A DNA stretch of 64,000 nt from Streptacidiphilus fuscans (GCF_015690355.1 NZ_JADPRT010000001.1:62001-126000); one strand, 5' to 3'. Shown: positions 17,425 to 26,935, counted from the stretch's first letter. Program-made: numbers and translations. Notes: generated by a model not told the origin, from the letters alone.

Positions 17425-18468
17425 ACCGCGGATGCGCCAGGCGCTGAACGCGGCCAGCAGCGCGGACCCGGTCAGGTAGAGGCCGGTCTCGATCCACTGG
17501 AAGGTCCAGTAGCGGTCGGCGGGTTGGTACTCGGCGATCTGGTTCAGGTGGAGGGCGTTGATGGCCGCCATGCACTGCTCCGGGGTGGTGCCGGAGCCGC
17601 CGCAGGCCTGCGGGGCCGGGCCGTTCCAGGGGGTGCCGCTGGAGTCGACGGTCCGGACCGAGGTGACCCAGCCGCCCGGGACGCTCACCGGTTCCGAGAC
17701 CTGCGCCGTGGTCCCGTCGATCCGCAGGGCGATGCCCGGGCGGTGGTCGGAGAGCACCAGCGCCGAGGTGGTCTTCTCCGGCGTCTCGTAGTGGGGACGG
17801 ACGGCCAGCGGCAGCAGCAACTGCACGGCCGTCAGCGCCGCCAGCGTGACCACCATCGCGGGCAGCAGCCGCCGTGCCAGCACTCCCGACGCGACCCCGA
17901 GCACGAACGCGAAGACCGCGCAGCCCACCGGGAGCAGGTCCCGCGCGCCGAAGATCAGCGGCATGAACCGGTCCGGCAGCGCCTGGCCGAGGTCCTGCCC
18001 GCCGCCCGGCAGCGCCGCCGCGTGGTCGATCGGGCTCGACCACCACGTGATCAACAGGCTGAGCAGCGCCGACACGGCGACCGCCGCCAGGCCGACCACG
18101 CCCAGCTTGACCGCCAACCAGCGGGTCCGGGTGACGCTCTGGCTCCACGCGAGCCGGAACGTTCCCGTCTCGACCTCACGGGACACCAGCGGCGCGCCCC
18201 AGAAGATCCCGATCGCGGCCGGGACCAGAGCGAGCAGACCGGCTCCCACGAAGTAGAGCAGGGGGTAGAGGCTGTCCGCCTTCACCTTGTCGAAGAACTC
18301 CGACGTGGCCGTGCCGCACGTCGTTCCCGCGCAGCCGGACAGGCCGGTGCTGTCGGCGAGTTGGGCGAGCTGCGGGCCGGTCAGCGCGAACAGCAGACCG
18401 ACTACGACGACCGCGCCGAGTGCGGCCAGGGCCTGGGTGCGGAACTGACGCCAGGTCAACCAGATCAC
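17410..18468 (-). CDS. ABC-2 type exporter permease
   Basis: The 352-residue membrane protein starts at a GTG (18468) overlapping the ATPase stop codon, giving IWLTWRQFRTQALAALG, a typical start of actinobacterial ABC-2 permeases encoded next to DesK-type kinases. Six membrane segments are visible, with a large extracytoplasmic loop between the last two containing CGGSGTTPEQC, and a shorter loop with CAGTTC; both cysteine pairs could form disulfides. It forms an exporter with the ATPase upstream. Function may be drug or peptide efflux or membrane-stress defence; substrate unknown. Confidence 0.88.
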   Translation of the reverse strand: MIWLTWRQFRTQALAALGAVVVVGLLFALTGPQLAQLADSTGLSGCAGTTCGTATSEFFDKVKADSLYPLLYFVGAGLLALVPAAIGIFWGAPLVSREVETGTFRLAWSQSVTRTRWLAVKLGVVGLAAVAVSALLSLLITWWSSPIDHAAALPGGGQDLGQALPDRFMPLIFGARDLLPVGCAVFAFVLGVASGVLARRLLPAMVVTLAALTAVQLLLPLAVRPHYETPEKTTSALVLSDHRPGIALRIDGTTAQVSEPVSVPGGWVTSVRTVDSSGTPWNGPAPQACGGSGTTPEQCMAAINALHLNQIAEYQPADRYWTFQWIETGLYLTGSALLAAFSAWRIRGLRLN

Positions 18469-19259
18469 GATGTCGTCTCCTCGCTCGTGCGGGTGTTGGC
18501 GCGGCCGGCGGTGAGTCCGGCCAGGACGAGGTCCTCCAGGTCCGCCGAGGGGTTGCCCGTCGCGGTGCGGTGTTCGGCGACCAAGTCCTCGATCGAGCCG
18601 GAGAGCTGGACCCGGGAGGCGCTGAGCACCACGAGCCAGTCGCAGACCCGGGCCAGGTCGGCGACCAGGTGGGAGGAGAGCACGACACTCATCGGCCGGT
18701 CCCGTCCGGCGCTGCCCGCGACGGCGTCGGCCAGGTCGTCCAGGAACTCGCGTCGGGCGAGCGGGTCGAGGCTGGCGGCGGGCTCGTCCAGCACGAGGAG
18801 GTCCGGTTGCTTCGCCACCGCCAGGGTGAGCGCGAGTTGGGCTCGCTGGCCGCCGGAGATCCGGCCGGCCCGGGCGTCCAGGGCGAGGCCGAGGCGTTCG
18901 ACGCGGTGCCGCGCGTAGCCGGCGTCCCAGCGTTGGTTCATCCGCTCGCCCAGGCGCAGGTGGTCCGCGACGGAGAGGGCGGTGTAGACGGGTGCGTCCT
19001 GTGCGACGAAGCCGACCCTGGCCAGCTGGGACGCGTCCGCCGCCGGTCGGCCGCCGAGCACCGACACGCTGCCGGTGGTGGGTTGCAGCAACCCGGTGAC
19101 CAGGTTGAGCAGTGTCGACTTGCCGGCGCCGTTCGGCCCGACCAGGCCGACCACGTGTCCGGACGGGATCGACAGGGTGCAGTCGGACAGGGCCCACCTG
19201 CTCTGTTTGCCCACCCGGTACTGCTTGCCGAGGCCCACGGCCTCGATCGCGGCGTTCAT
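18465..19259 (-). CDS. ABC exporter ATPase
   Basis: The 264-residue ATPase has Walker A VGPNGAGKSTLLN, a Q-loop at GFVAQDAPVYTAL, signature ISGGQRAQLALTLAV, Walker B LLVLDEPAASLDPLAR and H-loop VLSSHLVADL. The ATG at 19259 is chosen because GGAGGAGAGCG precedes it; the frame extends to 19319. It is divergent from the histidine kinase gene, 194 bp away, the usual arrangement when a two-component system controls an ABC-2 exporter. It couples translationally to the permease. Confidence 0.92.
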   Translation of the reverse strand: MNAAIEAVGLGKQYRVGKQSRWALSDCTLSIPSGHVVGLVGPNGAGKSTLLNLVTGLLQPTTGSVSVLGGRPAADASQLARVGFVAQDAPVYTALSVADHLRLGERMNQRWDAGYARHRVERLGLALDARAGRISGGQRAQLALTLAVAKQPDLLVLDEPAASLDPLARREFLDDLADAVAGSAGRDRPMSVVLSSHLVADLARVCDWLVVLSASRVQLSGSIEDLVAEHRTATGNPSADLEDLVLAGLTAGRANTRTSEETTS

Positions 19260-19453
19260 CGCTCTCCTCCACTCGTTCCGGCGCGGGTCTGCGCCATGTC
19301 GTGCGGTGACGGGCACCACGATGCTGCGGAGGGAAGGACCGGGACGTCGGACTGCGGGTCAGAACTGTGCGGTCCGGAAGGGACCCGGGTACTACGCGCC
19401 GCATGGGACCCAGGTCTGATGCCCTGGTCCGGGCCGGTCGATACCGTGTCCGC

Positions 19454-20743
19454 ATGGAGTCGCCACGCCCGCCCCTGCTCAGGCGCCTCCGGCAGGGACA
19501 CTGGGTGGCGATCGACTGCGCCACCGCCTTGCTGGTGGTGCTGTCCAGCACCCTGCTCACCCGCGCCGACCTGCGCGGGCCGACCCGCCTCGACGCCTTC
19601 GCCGTGCTCTGGTCGCTCGTCGCGGTCGCCCTGCGCCGCGTCTGGTCGCGGACCTGGCTGGTCGCGGTGCTGCTGCTCGGCTCGGTCTCGGCTGCGACGA
19701 CCGCCTCGCCGGTGCCGTTGATCGCGATGGCGCTGGTGATGTACCAGGTTCCGCAGCGGTTCCCGCGCGGTGAGGCGCTCGGACTGCTCCTCGGCACCGC
19801 TCTGCTCAGCACCGTCGGCATGTTCGCGTGGATGGACGGGCTGCGTACGGTTCCGGTCAGTTTCAGCCCCGGCCCGGTGGCCGAGTCCCTGCTCCTGGTC
19901 GCCGGAGGGTGGGTCGTCGGCTACCTGGTCGCCCAGCAGCGCGCCTACACCGCGGCCCTGAAGGTCCAGGCGGAACAGCGCGCGGCGGCCGAACTGGCCG
20001 AGGCGCGGCGCGCGTTGAGCGACGAACGGTTGCGGATCGCGCGCGAGCTGCACGACGTGCTGGCCCACTCGATGAGCCTCATCGCGGTCCAGGCGGGCGT
20101 GGCCAACCACGTCGCAGCGGAACGTCCGGAGGAGGTCCGCCGCGCGCTGGCGTCCATCGAGGACACCAGCCGGGGCGCGCTCCGCGAGATGCGCGCCCTG
20201 CTCGGTGTCCTCCGCGAATCCGACGACGGCGACTCCTCGACGGACACGCGGCCCGGTGTGCCGGAAGCGCCCGCGCCGGACCTCGCCGACCTGGAGTCAC
20301 TGGCCGCGCGGACGGCCGAGGCCGGGGTTCGCGTCGCACTGTCAGTGACCGGCGCGCGCCGCCCGCTCTCGCCCGGCCTGGAACTGACGATGTATCGGGT
20401 GGTCCAGGAGTCCGTCACCAATGTCGTCAAGCACGCGGGAGCGGACTGCTGCCGGGTGGCCGTCGACTACGGCGAGAACGTCGTGTCACTGGAGATCACC
20501 GACGCCGGGGACGGCGGGGACGGTAGGGACGGCGGCGGAGCACGCGGAGGCCCCCGCGTGGTGGGTTCGGGCGGGAGCGGACACGGCATCACCGGAATGC
20601 GGGAGCGGGTCGCGATGTACCGGGGCGAGTTCCACGCCGGGCCGCTGCCCGGTGGCGGGTTCCGGGTGACCGCTCGCTTCCCGGTCACGCAGGCGACCAC
20701 GTCCGCATCGGACGTGGCGGACCCGGCCGGGGTCGTCGCGTGA
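19454..20743 (+). CDS. Two-component sensor histidine kinase, DesK/LiaS-like (HisKA_3)
   Basis: The 429-residue protein has about five N-terminal membrane helices (residues 20-165), a short coiled coil (165-195) and a HisKA_3 dimerisation domain with phosphoacceptor His200 in RIARELHDVLAHSM. A HATPase domain follows, with GSGHGITGMRERVAMYRGEF. An acidic/Gly-rich expansion separates the N and G boxes. The start is taken as the ATG at 19454; a GATACC -10-like element lies just upstream, so the message may be leaderless. It overlaps the response regulator by four bases and probably controls the divergent ABC exporter. Confidence 0.92.
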   Translation: MESPRPPLLRRLRQGHWVAIDCATALLVVLSSTLLTRADLRGPTRLDAFAVLWSLVAVALRRVWSRTWLVAVLLLGSVSAATTASPVPLIAMALVMYQVPQRFPRGEALGLLLGTALLSTVGMFAWMDGLRTVPVSFSPGPVAESLLLVAGGWVVGYLVAQQRAYTAALKVQAEQRAAAELAEARRALSDERLRIARELHDVLAHSMSLIAVQAGVANHVAAERPEEVRRALASIEDTSRGALREMRALLGVLRESDDGDSSTDTRPGVPEAPAPDLADLESLAARTAEAGVRVALSVTGARRPLSPGLELTMYRVVQESVTNVVKHAGADCCRVAVDYGENVVSLEITDAGDGGDGRDGGGARGGPRVVGSGGSGHGITGMRERVAMYRGEFHAGPLPGGGFRVTARFPVTQATTSASDVADPAGVVA

Positions 20744-21408
20744 TCCGGGTCCTGGTCGCCGACGACCAGGCGCTCGTGCGCGGCAGTTTCCGGCTGCTGG
20801 TCGACACCGCGCCCGACCTGGAGGCGGTCGGCGAGGCCGAGACGGGCGAGGAAGCCGTCTCCCTCGCCCGCCGTGAGCGGCCCGACGTGGTGCTGATGGA
20901 CGTGCGGATGCCGGTCATGGACGGCATCGAGGCCACCCGCCGGATCGCCGCGGACCCGGCCACGGCCAATGTCCGCGTGCTCATCCTGACCACCTTCGAC
21001 CTGGACGAGTACGTCTTCGCCGCCCTCCACGCGGGCGCGAGCGGCTTCCTGCTCAAGGACACCCGCCCGGCGGACCTGCTCGCCGCGATCCGCGTCGTCG
21101 CGGCAGGCGACGCGCTGCTCGCACCGGGCGTCACCCGCCGCCTCATCGCCGAGTTCACCCGCCACCCGCCCTCCGCCGCGAACCCGACGGCGACGACGCT
21201 CGCCGACACCACCGACCGGGAGCGGGAGGTCCTGACCCTCGTCGGGCGCGGGCTGTCCAACACGGAGATCGCCGAGCACCTGCACCTCAGCCTCTCAACG
21301 GTGAAGACGCATGTCGGCCGTCTGCTGATGAAGCTCGGCGCCCGTGACCGGGCGCAACTGGTCATCGCCGCATACGATGGCGGACTGGTCAGGCCGTCCG
21401 GCACCTGA
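20740..21408 (+). CDS. NarL/LuxR-type response regulator
   Basis: The 222-residue regulator has an N-terminal receiver domain with VADDQALVR, phosphoacceptor Asp54 in VLMDVRMP, a conserved Thr and the Lys in LLKDTRP. The C-terminal LuxR helix-turn-helix is at about 155-215 (LTDREREVLTLVGRGLSNTE, then LHLSLSTVKTHVGRLLMKLG). The GTG start overlaps the kinase TGA. It is the cognate partner of the upstream kinase and likely regulates the adjacent ABC exporter. It is NarL-class, so it is not KdpE despite lying near the kdp operon. Confidence 0.94.
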   Translation: MIRVLVADDQALVRGSFRLLVDTAPDLEAVGEAETGEEAVSLARRERPDVVLMDVRMPVMDGIEATRRIAADPATANVRVLILTTFDLDEYVFAALHAGASGFLLKDTRPADLLAAIRVVAAGDALLAPGVTRRLIAEFTRHPPSAANPTATTLADTTDREREVLTLVGRGLSNTEIAEHLHLSLSTVKTHVGRLLMKLGARDRAQLVIAAYDGGLVRPSGT

Positions 21409-21460
21409 GCGGGCGCTGCAACGTCTCTGCCAGCAGGGGGCGTTGAGAGAGAACTGCCCG

Positions 21461-21510
21461 GTGGCGGGGCGGCACAGGTGGGCCGTCGAGCACACTGAGC
21501 GCCCCGCCAC
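21461..21510 (+). terminator. Inverted repeat after the response regulator
   Basis: Perfect 11-bp arms GTGGCGGGGCG (21461-21471) and CGCCCCGCCAC (21500-21510) with a 28-nt loop, about 50 bp past the stop codon. Confidence 0.5.
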
Positions 21511-22024
21511 GCCGATTCAACACGGTGATGCACCGCCTCGGCGACCATCCTCACGCGTGCCTGACGCGCCGCCCGGATCTCTTGACGTGATCTTTCCGGG
21601 GGAGTGCCGATTCGGGGCGGACGCACCCCGGAAAGGGGCCGGTGGCCCTCCGCGGAGCGGGGTTCGGGTGATCGGCGTCACGCTCCCGGCACGATGCCGA
21701 CAACATTGCCGCCGCTCGCGTCAGGAACGCGTCAGGACCGGGCGCAGGCCCGGGAGCAGCGGGAATAGCGTTCGTGGCGCGCTCGGAGGTCGCCAGGAGG
21801 CAGCCGGGTGACGCCCCCTCACCCCTTCTGTCGAAAGGCGCCCGTGATGCTCACGCATGTCATCGGCGAGGACCCCGAACACGCGCTGACGACACCCTGA
21901 CCACCGGCCGTGCGCGCCGACCCGACCCGGCCCGCACGGCCGGTTCCGACTGCCCGGCCAAGACTGCCCGGCACTCCGGGGCACCCCCTCGAACCCCCCC
22001 TCGCACCGAACGAAAGCGTGAGCC
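21511..22024. other. Structured intergenic leader of the kdp operon
   Basis: There is no protein gene of convincing size. A 10-bp perfect stem CTTTCCGGGG (21592-21601) and CCCCGGAAAG (21626-21635) encloses 24 nt. A 16-codon ATG frame (21848-21898) could be a leader peptide, with weak support. The direct repeat and possible -10 listed below suggest the kdp promoter at about 21,720-21,771, leaving a ~250-nt 5' untranslated region. I could not recognise a known c-di-AMP riboswitch in it. Confidence 0.45.
21717..21771 (+). promoter_or_regulatory. Candidate kdp promoter with tandem response-regulator-like repeats
   Basis: CGCGTCAGGA occurs at 21717-21726 and again at 21728-21737, an 11-bp period typical of sites bound by OmpR/KdpE-class regulators. 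A TAGCGT -10-like hexamer lies at 21766-21771, so the repeats would sit just upstream of a -35 region that is itself poor, as expected for an activated promoter. No kdpDE genes are in the window; the link is inference. Confidence 0.4.
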
Positions 22025-22114
22025 GTGACCGCCGACAACGTGGTGGGCCTGCTGGTGGCGATCGCCCTGGTGGGCTACCTGATCGCCGCCCTGAAGTACC
22101 CGGAGCGTTTCTGA
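22025..22114 (+). CDS. kdpF: Potassium-transporting ATPase small subunit KdpF
   Basis: The 29-residue single-span membrane peptide starts at [23 protein letters not shown] followed by AALKYPERF. The C-terminal YPERF ending after a hydrophobic helix is diagnostic for KdpF, which stabilises the Kdp complex in the membrane. Its TGA overlaps the kdpB ATG (TGATG). It heads the operon, but is followed by kdpB rather than the usual kdpA. Confidence 0.88.
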   Translation: MTADNVVGLLVAIALVGYLIAALKYPERF

Positions 22115-24372
22115 TGACCGCCGCCACCCGAACCCCCGCCCCGCCGGACGTGGAGCAGCCCGTCCGTCCGCCCGAGCCGGGCCAGCCGCGTCGCGTCGGC
22201 GGCGGTCTGCTGGACCCGAAGCAGCTCTGGCGCAGCCTGCCCGCCGCGCTGCGCAAGCTCGACCCGCGCACCCTCTGCCGCAACCCGGTCATGTTCGTCA
22301 CCGAGGTCGGCGCGGTGCTGACCACCGGTCTGACGATCGCTCACCCCTCGCTCTTCGGTTGGCTGATCACCGGCTGGCTCTGGCTGACCGTGGTCTTCGC
22401 CAACCTGGCCGAGGCGGTCGCGGAGAGCCGTGGCAAGGCCCAGGCCGACTCGCTACGCCGCACCAGGCGTCAGACCACCGCCCGCCGCCTGCTGGACTGG
22501 GCCCCCGAGCGCGGCACCGCCGTCGACGACTGCCGGGACGACGTGGTCGCCGCCGCCGAGCTGCGACGCGGTGACGTCGTCGCGGTCGCGGCGGGTCAGC
22601 TGGTGCCTGGCGACGGAGACGTGATCGCCGGTGTGGCAAGTGTCGACGAGTCCGCGATCACCGGAGAATCCGCGCCCGTCATCCGCGAGTCCGGTGGCGA
22701 CCGCTGCGCGGTGACGGGCGGCACGACAGTCCTCTCGGACGTGATCGTGGTGCGGATCAGCCAGGAGCCCGGCGAGAGCTTCCTGGACCGCATGATCACG
22801 CTGGTGGAGGGCGCGAACCGGCAGAAGACGCCGAACGAGCTGGCGCTCAACCTGCTGCTGGTCATGCTGACCTTCGTCTTCCTGGTCGCGGTGGTCACGC
22901 TGCAGCCGATGGCGATCTTCTCCAAGCAGTACATGGGCGCCGCCCACGACACGGCCGCGCTGACCGGCGCCGGGGTCACCGGCGTCGTCCTGGTCTCGCT
23001 GCTGGTCTGCCTGATCCCGACGACCATCGGCGGCCTGCTCTCGGCGATCGGGATCGCCGGGATGGACCGGCTGGTGCAGCGCAACGTGCTCGCGATGTCC
23101 GGGCGCGCCGTCGAGGCGGCGGGTGACGTCAACACGCTGCTGCTCGACAAGACCGGCACCATCACCTTCGGCAACCGCCGTGCCGCCGCCCTGCTGCCGG
23201 TCGGTTCCGTCCCGCCCGGTCAACTCGCCGACGCGGCACGGCTCTCCAGCCTCGCGGACGAGACGCCGGAGGGCCGCTCGGTGGTCGAGTTCGTCGACGA
23301 CGCGGGCCTCGCCACGGGCCTCGGCACGGCCCCCGGCACGGGCGTCGGAACCGGTGTCGGAACCGGCGCGGGTGGCCAGCTCGCCTCCCCGGCGGACGCG
23401 GTCTGGGTGGAGTTCAGCGCCACCACCAGAATGTCCGGCGTCGACCTGCCGGACGGCCGGCGGCTGCGCAAGGGCGCGGCGGCGGCCGTCGCCGCGTGGG
23501 TCGAGGAGCACGGGGGCGTCGTCCCTGAGGCCCTCGGCACACAGGTGGACCAGGTCTCCGCCGCCGGTGGCACCCCGCTGGCCGTGGCCGAGGCCTGGTC
23601 CGCCACGACCGGCGGCGACGGCCGTCCCGCCCGCGTGCTCGGTGTGATCCACCTCAAGGACACGGTCAAGCCCGGCCTGGCCGCCCGGTTCGCGGAGCTG
23701 CGCCGGATGGGCATCCGGACCGTCATGGTGACCGGCGACAACCCCGACACCGCACGGGCCATCGCCGAGGAGGCGGGCGTCGACGACTTCCTGGCCGAGG
23801 CGACGCCCGAGGACAAGCTGGCGCTCATCAAGCGCGAGCAGCAGGGCGGCCACCTGATCGCCATGACCGGCGACGGCACCAACGACGCGCCCGCTCTGGC
23901 CCAGGCGGACGTCGGCGTGGCGATGAACACGGGGACGACCGCGGCCAAGGAGGCCGGCAACATGGTCGACCTCGACTCCGACCCCACCAAAATCATCGAG
24001 ATCGTCGAGATCGGCAAGCAACTCCTCATCACCCGGGGTGCGTTGACGGCGTTCTCGATCGCCAACGACATCGCCAAGTACTTCGCGATCCTCCCGGCCA
24101 TGTTCGGCGCGGTCTACCCGTCGCTCGGCGCGGTCAACATCATGCGGCTGCACTCGCCGACCTCGGCGATCCTCTCCGCCGTCATCTTCAACGCGGTGAT
24201 CATCGTCGCGCTGATCCCGCTCGCCCTGCGCGGCGTGCGGTACCGGCCGAGCAGCGCCTCCGCGCTGCTGACCCGCAACCTGTGGATCTACGGCCTCGGC
24301 GGCGTGCTCGTGCCGTTCCTGGCCATCAAGCTCATCGACCTGACGATCGTCCAGCTCATCCCGGGGATCTGA
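22114..24372 (+). CDS. kdpB: Potassium-transporting P-type ATPase catalytic subunit KdpB
   Basis: The 752-residue P-type ATPase has the A-domain motif [12 protein letters not shown], the membrane motif [20 protein letters not shown], the phosphorylation motif [12 protein letters not shown], and hinge motifs [18 protein letters not shown] and [18 protein letters not shown]. It hydrolyses ATP to drive high-affinity potassium uptake through KdpA. It is longer than the usual ~690 residues: the N-terminus is Pro-rich and a Gly/Thr-rich insertion ([14 protein letters not shown]) lies in the nucleotide-binding domain at about 405-425. The start is fixed by overlap with kdpF; upstream extension of the frame would run through kdpF and is rejected. 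Confidence 0.96.
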   Translation: MTAATRTPAPPDVEQPVRPPEPGQPRRVGGGLLDPKQLWRSLPAALRKLDPRTLCRNPVMFVTEVGAVLTTGLTIAHPSLFGWLITGWLWLTVVFANLAEAVAESRGKAQADSLRRTRRQTTARRLLDWAPERGTAVDDCRDDVVAAAELRRGDVVAVAAGQLVPGDGDVIAGVASVDESAITGESAPVIRESGGDRCAVTGGTTVLSDVIVVRISQEPGESFLDRMITLVEGANRQKTPNELALNLLLVMLTFVFLVAVVTLQPMAIFSKQYMGAAHDTAALTGAGVTGVVLVSLLVCLIPTTIGGLLSAIGIAGMDRLVQRNVLAMSGRAVEAAGDVNTLLLDKTGTITFGNRRAAALLPVGSVPPGQLADAARLSSLADETPEGRSVVEFVDDAGLATGLGTAPGTGVGTGVGTGAGGQLASPADAVWVEFSATTRMSGVDLPDGRRLRKGAAAAVAAWVEEHGGVVPEALGTQVDQVSAAGGTPLAVAEAWSATTGGDGRPARVLGVIHLKDTVKPGLAARFAELRRMGIRTVMVTGDNPDTARAIAEEAGVDDFLAEATPEDKLALIKREQQGGHLIAMTGDGTNDAPALAQADVGVAMNTGTTAAKEAGNMVDLDSDPTKIIEIVEIGKQLLITRGALTAFSIANDIAKYFAILPAMFGAVYPSLGAVNIMRLHSPTSAILSAVIFNAVIIVALIPLALRGVRYRPSSASALLTRNLWIYGLGGVLVPFLAIKLIDLTIVQLIPGI

Positions 24373-24374
24373 CC

Positions 24375-25283
24375 ATGAACACCCTCTCCAGGCTCCCTTC
24401 GTGGGTGGCCCAACACCTGGTCGCGGCACGGGTGGTGCTCGCGCTGACGCTGCTGCTCGGCCTCGCCTACCCGCTCGGCATGGTGGCCGTCGCCCAGGTC
24501 CCCGGACTGCGCGACGCGGCCCAGGGATCGGCGCTGGGCGATTCCGGCACAGCCGCTGACGGAAGCTCACTGATCGGGCAGAGCTTCAGCGACGCCAAGG
24601 GCAACCCGCTGCCGCAGTACTTCCAGCCGCGCCCGAGCAACGCCGGGGCCGCGGGCTACGACCCGACCGCCTCCGGCGCGAGCAACCTCGGCCCGGAGAA
24701 CGTCGTCGACCACCTCTCCACCGGCAAGAACGACCCGGCCGTCGCCAGCCTGCTCAGCACCGTCTGCGCGCGCAGCCTCGCCGTCGGCCAACTCGAACAC
24801 GTCAGCGGCGCACGGCCGTTCTGCACGCCGGACGGCGTCGGCGCGGTGCTCGGCGTCTACCGCGCGGACGGTCTGACCGGCACGGTGCAGCGCGTCGTCA
24901 GCCTCGACCAAGCCTGCCCGACGAGGCCCTTCCTGACGACGTACCAGGGCGTCACCGTCGAGTGTGCCAAGCCGGGGGAGGACTACAGCGGCGCGCTCGT
25001 CACCCCGATCCGGGGCGACGCGCCCGCCGACCCGGCCGTCCCCGCCGACGCGGTCACCGCCAGTGCCAGCGGCCTCGACCCCGACATCAGCCCCGCCTAC
25101 GCCCACCTTCAGGCGGCGCGGGTCGCCCGCGTCCGACACCTGGAGCTCGCCACCGTGCTGCACCTGATCAACACGTACACCACCGGCCGCACCCTCGGGT
25201 TCCTCGGTGAGCCCGTGGTCGACGTGGTCGAGCTCAACCTGGCCCTGGACCGCTCCCACCCGCTGACGGGCGGTGCCAAGTGA
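24375..25283 (+). CDS. kdpC: Potassium-transporting ATPase subunit KdpC, with large insertion
   Basis: The 302-residue protein has the single N-terminal membrane helix (AARVVLALTLLLGLAYPLGM), the conserved GSSLIGQSF and YFQPRPSNA segments, and the C-terminal ASASGLDPDISPAYAHLQAA, VARVRHL and LNLALD motifs. It stabilises the KdpAB core. The usual length is 190-220 residues; here about 100 extra residues sit between NLGPENVVDHLS and the VTASASGLDP motif. The insertion carries Cys131, Cys150, Cys181 and Cys197, on the outer face, which could form two disulfides. The stop overlaps the kdpA GTG. Confidence 0.94.
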   Translation: MNTLSRLPSWVAQHLVAARVVLALTLLLGLAYPLGMVAVAQVPGLRDAAQGSALGDSGTAADGSSLIGQSFSDAKGNPLPQYFQPRPSNAGAAGYDPTASGASNLGPENVVDHLSTGKNDPAVASLLSTVCARSLAVGQLEHVSGARPFCTPDGVGAVLGVYRADGLTGTVQRVVSLDQACPTRPFLTTYQGVTVECAKPGEDYSGALVTPIRGDAPADPAVPADAVTASASGLDPDISPAYAHLQAARVARVRHLELATVLHLINTYTTGRTLGFLGEPVVDVVELNLALDRSHPLTGGAK

Positions 25284-26935
25284 GCGTCTACGGATGGATG
25301 CAGGCCCTCGCCGTCGTCGCGGTCGTCGTCGCGCTGCACGTGCCGCTCGGCGACTTCATGGCCCGCGCGCTGGACGGCGGCGGCCACGGGCGCGCCGAAC
25401 GCGTGCTCTACCGGTTCTGCGGCGTCGACCCCGACCGCGAGCAGGACTGGAAGCACTACCTCACCGCCGTCCTCGCGTTCTCGGCCATGAGCATTGCCGC
25501 GCTGTTCGCGCTCCTCACCTGCCAGCAGTGGCTGCCGTGGTCGCTCGGCCACGGCGGCATGCCGTGGCGGCTGGCGCTCAACACCGCCGTCAGCTTCACC
25601 ACCAACACCAGCTGGCAGAACTACGCCGGTGAGGCCACCACCGGCCACCTGGTGGTCATGGCCGGGCTCGGCGTCCAGGCCTTCGCCTCGGCAGCGGTCG
25701 GCCTCTGCGTCGCGCTGGCCCTGGTCCGCGGCCTGGTCCGGCGCGGCACCGACGACCTGGGCAACTTCTGGGTGGACCTGGTCCGCACCTGCTTCCGGGT
25801 GCTGCTGCCGATCGCCGTCGTCGGCGGCCTGGTGCTGGTCGGCCTCGGCATCGAGCAGAACCTGACGGGCGCGCACACCGTGCAGACGATCGCGGGCGGC
25901 ACGCAGACGCTGATCGGCGGGCCGGTCGGCTCCTGGGAGCCGGTCAAGCTCTTCTCCGGCGACGGCGGCGGCTTCTTCAACGCCAACAGCGCCCACCCCT
26001 TCGAGAACCCGAACGCGTTGAGCAACGCGATCGAGATCGTGCTGATGCTGCTGATCCCGGTCGCCTGCATCCGGATGTTCGGCCGCATGATCGGCAGCCT
26101 GAAGCAAAGTTGGACGCTGCTGGCCGTCGTCGGCATCCTCTTCGGCCTGCTCCTGGTCGGCGCGAGCCTGGCCCACGGAGCCCACACCGGCACCGTCGCC
26201 CAGGCGGTCGGCGGCCAGACCGAGGGCACCGAGCAGCGGTTCGGCGTCTCCGGCAGCACGCTGTTCGGCGTCTCCGCGACGGGCACGGCGGACGGCGCTG
26301 CGGACGCCTCGTACGACAGCTTCTCCAGCCTCGGCAGCGGCGTGCTGATGGCGGCCATGATGCTCGGCGAGATCGCGCCCGGCGGTGTGGGCAGCGGACT
26401 CTACGGGCTGCTGATCGCGGTGCTGATCGCCGTCTTCATCGGCGGTCTGATGGTCGGTCGCACACCGGAGTACCTGCGCAAGCGGATCGGTTTCGGCGAG
26501 ATGCGGCAGGTGGTTCTCTACGCCCTGGTCGGGCCGACGGCGGTGCTCTTCTTCTCCGCGCTGGCCGTGGCCCTGCCGCAGGGCTGCTCCTCGATGGGCA
26601 ACCCCGGCCCGCACGGGCTGAGCGAGCTGATCTACGCCTACACCAGCAACGTCAACAGCAACGGCAGCGCGATGGCGGGCTTCAACGGCGCCACGAACTT
26701 CCACAACCTGCTGATGTGCGCGGCGATGCTGGTCGGCAGGTACCTGCCGATGGTCTTCCTTCTCGTCCTCTCGGGTCGGCTGGCACGACAGCAGCCGGGT
26801 GTGGTGACGGCGGGGACGCTGCGCGCGCAGGGGATCAACTTCGTCGCCCTGGCGACGGGAGCCGCGCTGATCCTGGCACTGCTCAACTTCCTCCCCGCGC
26901 TCTCGCTCGGCCCTATCGCCGAGGGCCTGCAATGA
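25280..26935 (+). CDS. kdpA: Potassium-transporting ATPase channel subunit KdpA
   Basis: The 551-residue membrane protein shows all four selectivity-filter segments of KdpA: TTNTSWQNYAGE, GGGFFNANSAHPFENP, the EIAPGGVGSGLYG region and NSNGSAMAGF. Multiple membrane helices flank them. It forms the potassium pathway of the pump. It is complete and starts at a GTG overlapping the kdpC stop, so it is co-translated last in the operon. Elsewhere kdpA normally precedes kdpB; the position here is unusual. Confidence 0.96.
   Translation: MSVYGWMQALAVVAVVVALHVPLGDFMARALDGGGHGRAERVLYRFCGVDPDREQDWKHYLTAVLAFSAMSIAALFALLTCQQWLPWSLGHGGMPWRLALNTAVSFTTNTSWQNYAGEATTGHLVVMAGLGVQAFASAAVGLCVALALVRGLVRRGTDDLGNFWVDLVRTCFRVLLPIAVVGGLVLVGLGIEQNLTGAHTVQTIAGGTQTLIGGPVGSWEPVKLFSGDGGGFFNANSAHPFENPNALSNAIEIVLMLLIPVACIRMFGRMIGSLKQSWTLLAVVGILFGLLLVGASLAHGAHTGTVAQAVGGQTEGTEQRFGVSGSTLFGVSATGTADGAADASYDSFSSLGSGVLMAAMMLGEIAPGGVGSGLYGLLIAVLIAVFIGGLMVGRTPEYLRKRIGFGEMRQVVLYALVGPTAVLFFSALAVALPQGCSSMGNPGPHGLSELIYAYTSNVNSNGSAMAGFNGATNFHNLLMCAAMLVGRYLPMVFLLVLSGRLARQQPGVVTAGTLRAQGINFVALATGAALILALLNFLPALSLGPIAEGLQ

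Noticed and set aside
19454..21408. Two-component system considered as KdpDE
   Set aside because: The kinase is DesK/HisKA_3 type without USP or KdpD domains and the regulator is NarL-class; an ABC-2 exporter is the likelier target.
21511..22024. c-di-AMP (ydaO-type) riboswitch in the kdp leader
   Set aside because: The region has hairpins but I could not find the conserved ydaO core sequence blocks.
22453..24570. 705-codon minus-strand frame opposite kdpB
   Set aside because: Antisense shadow; kdpB motifs are unambiguous on the plus strand.
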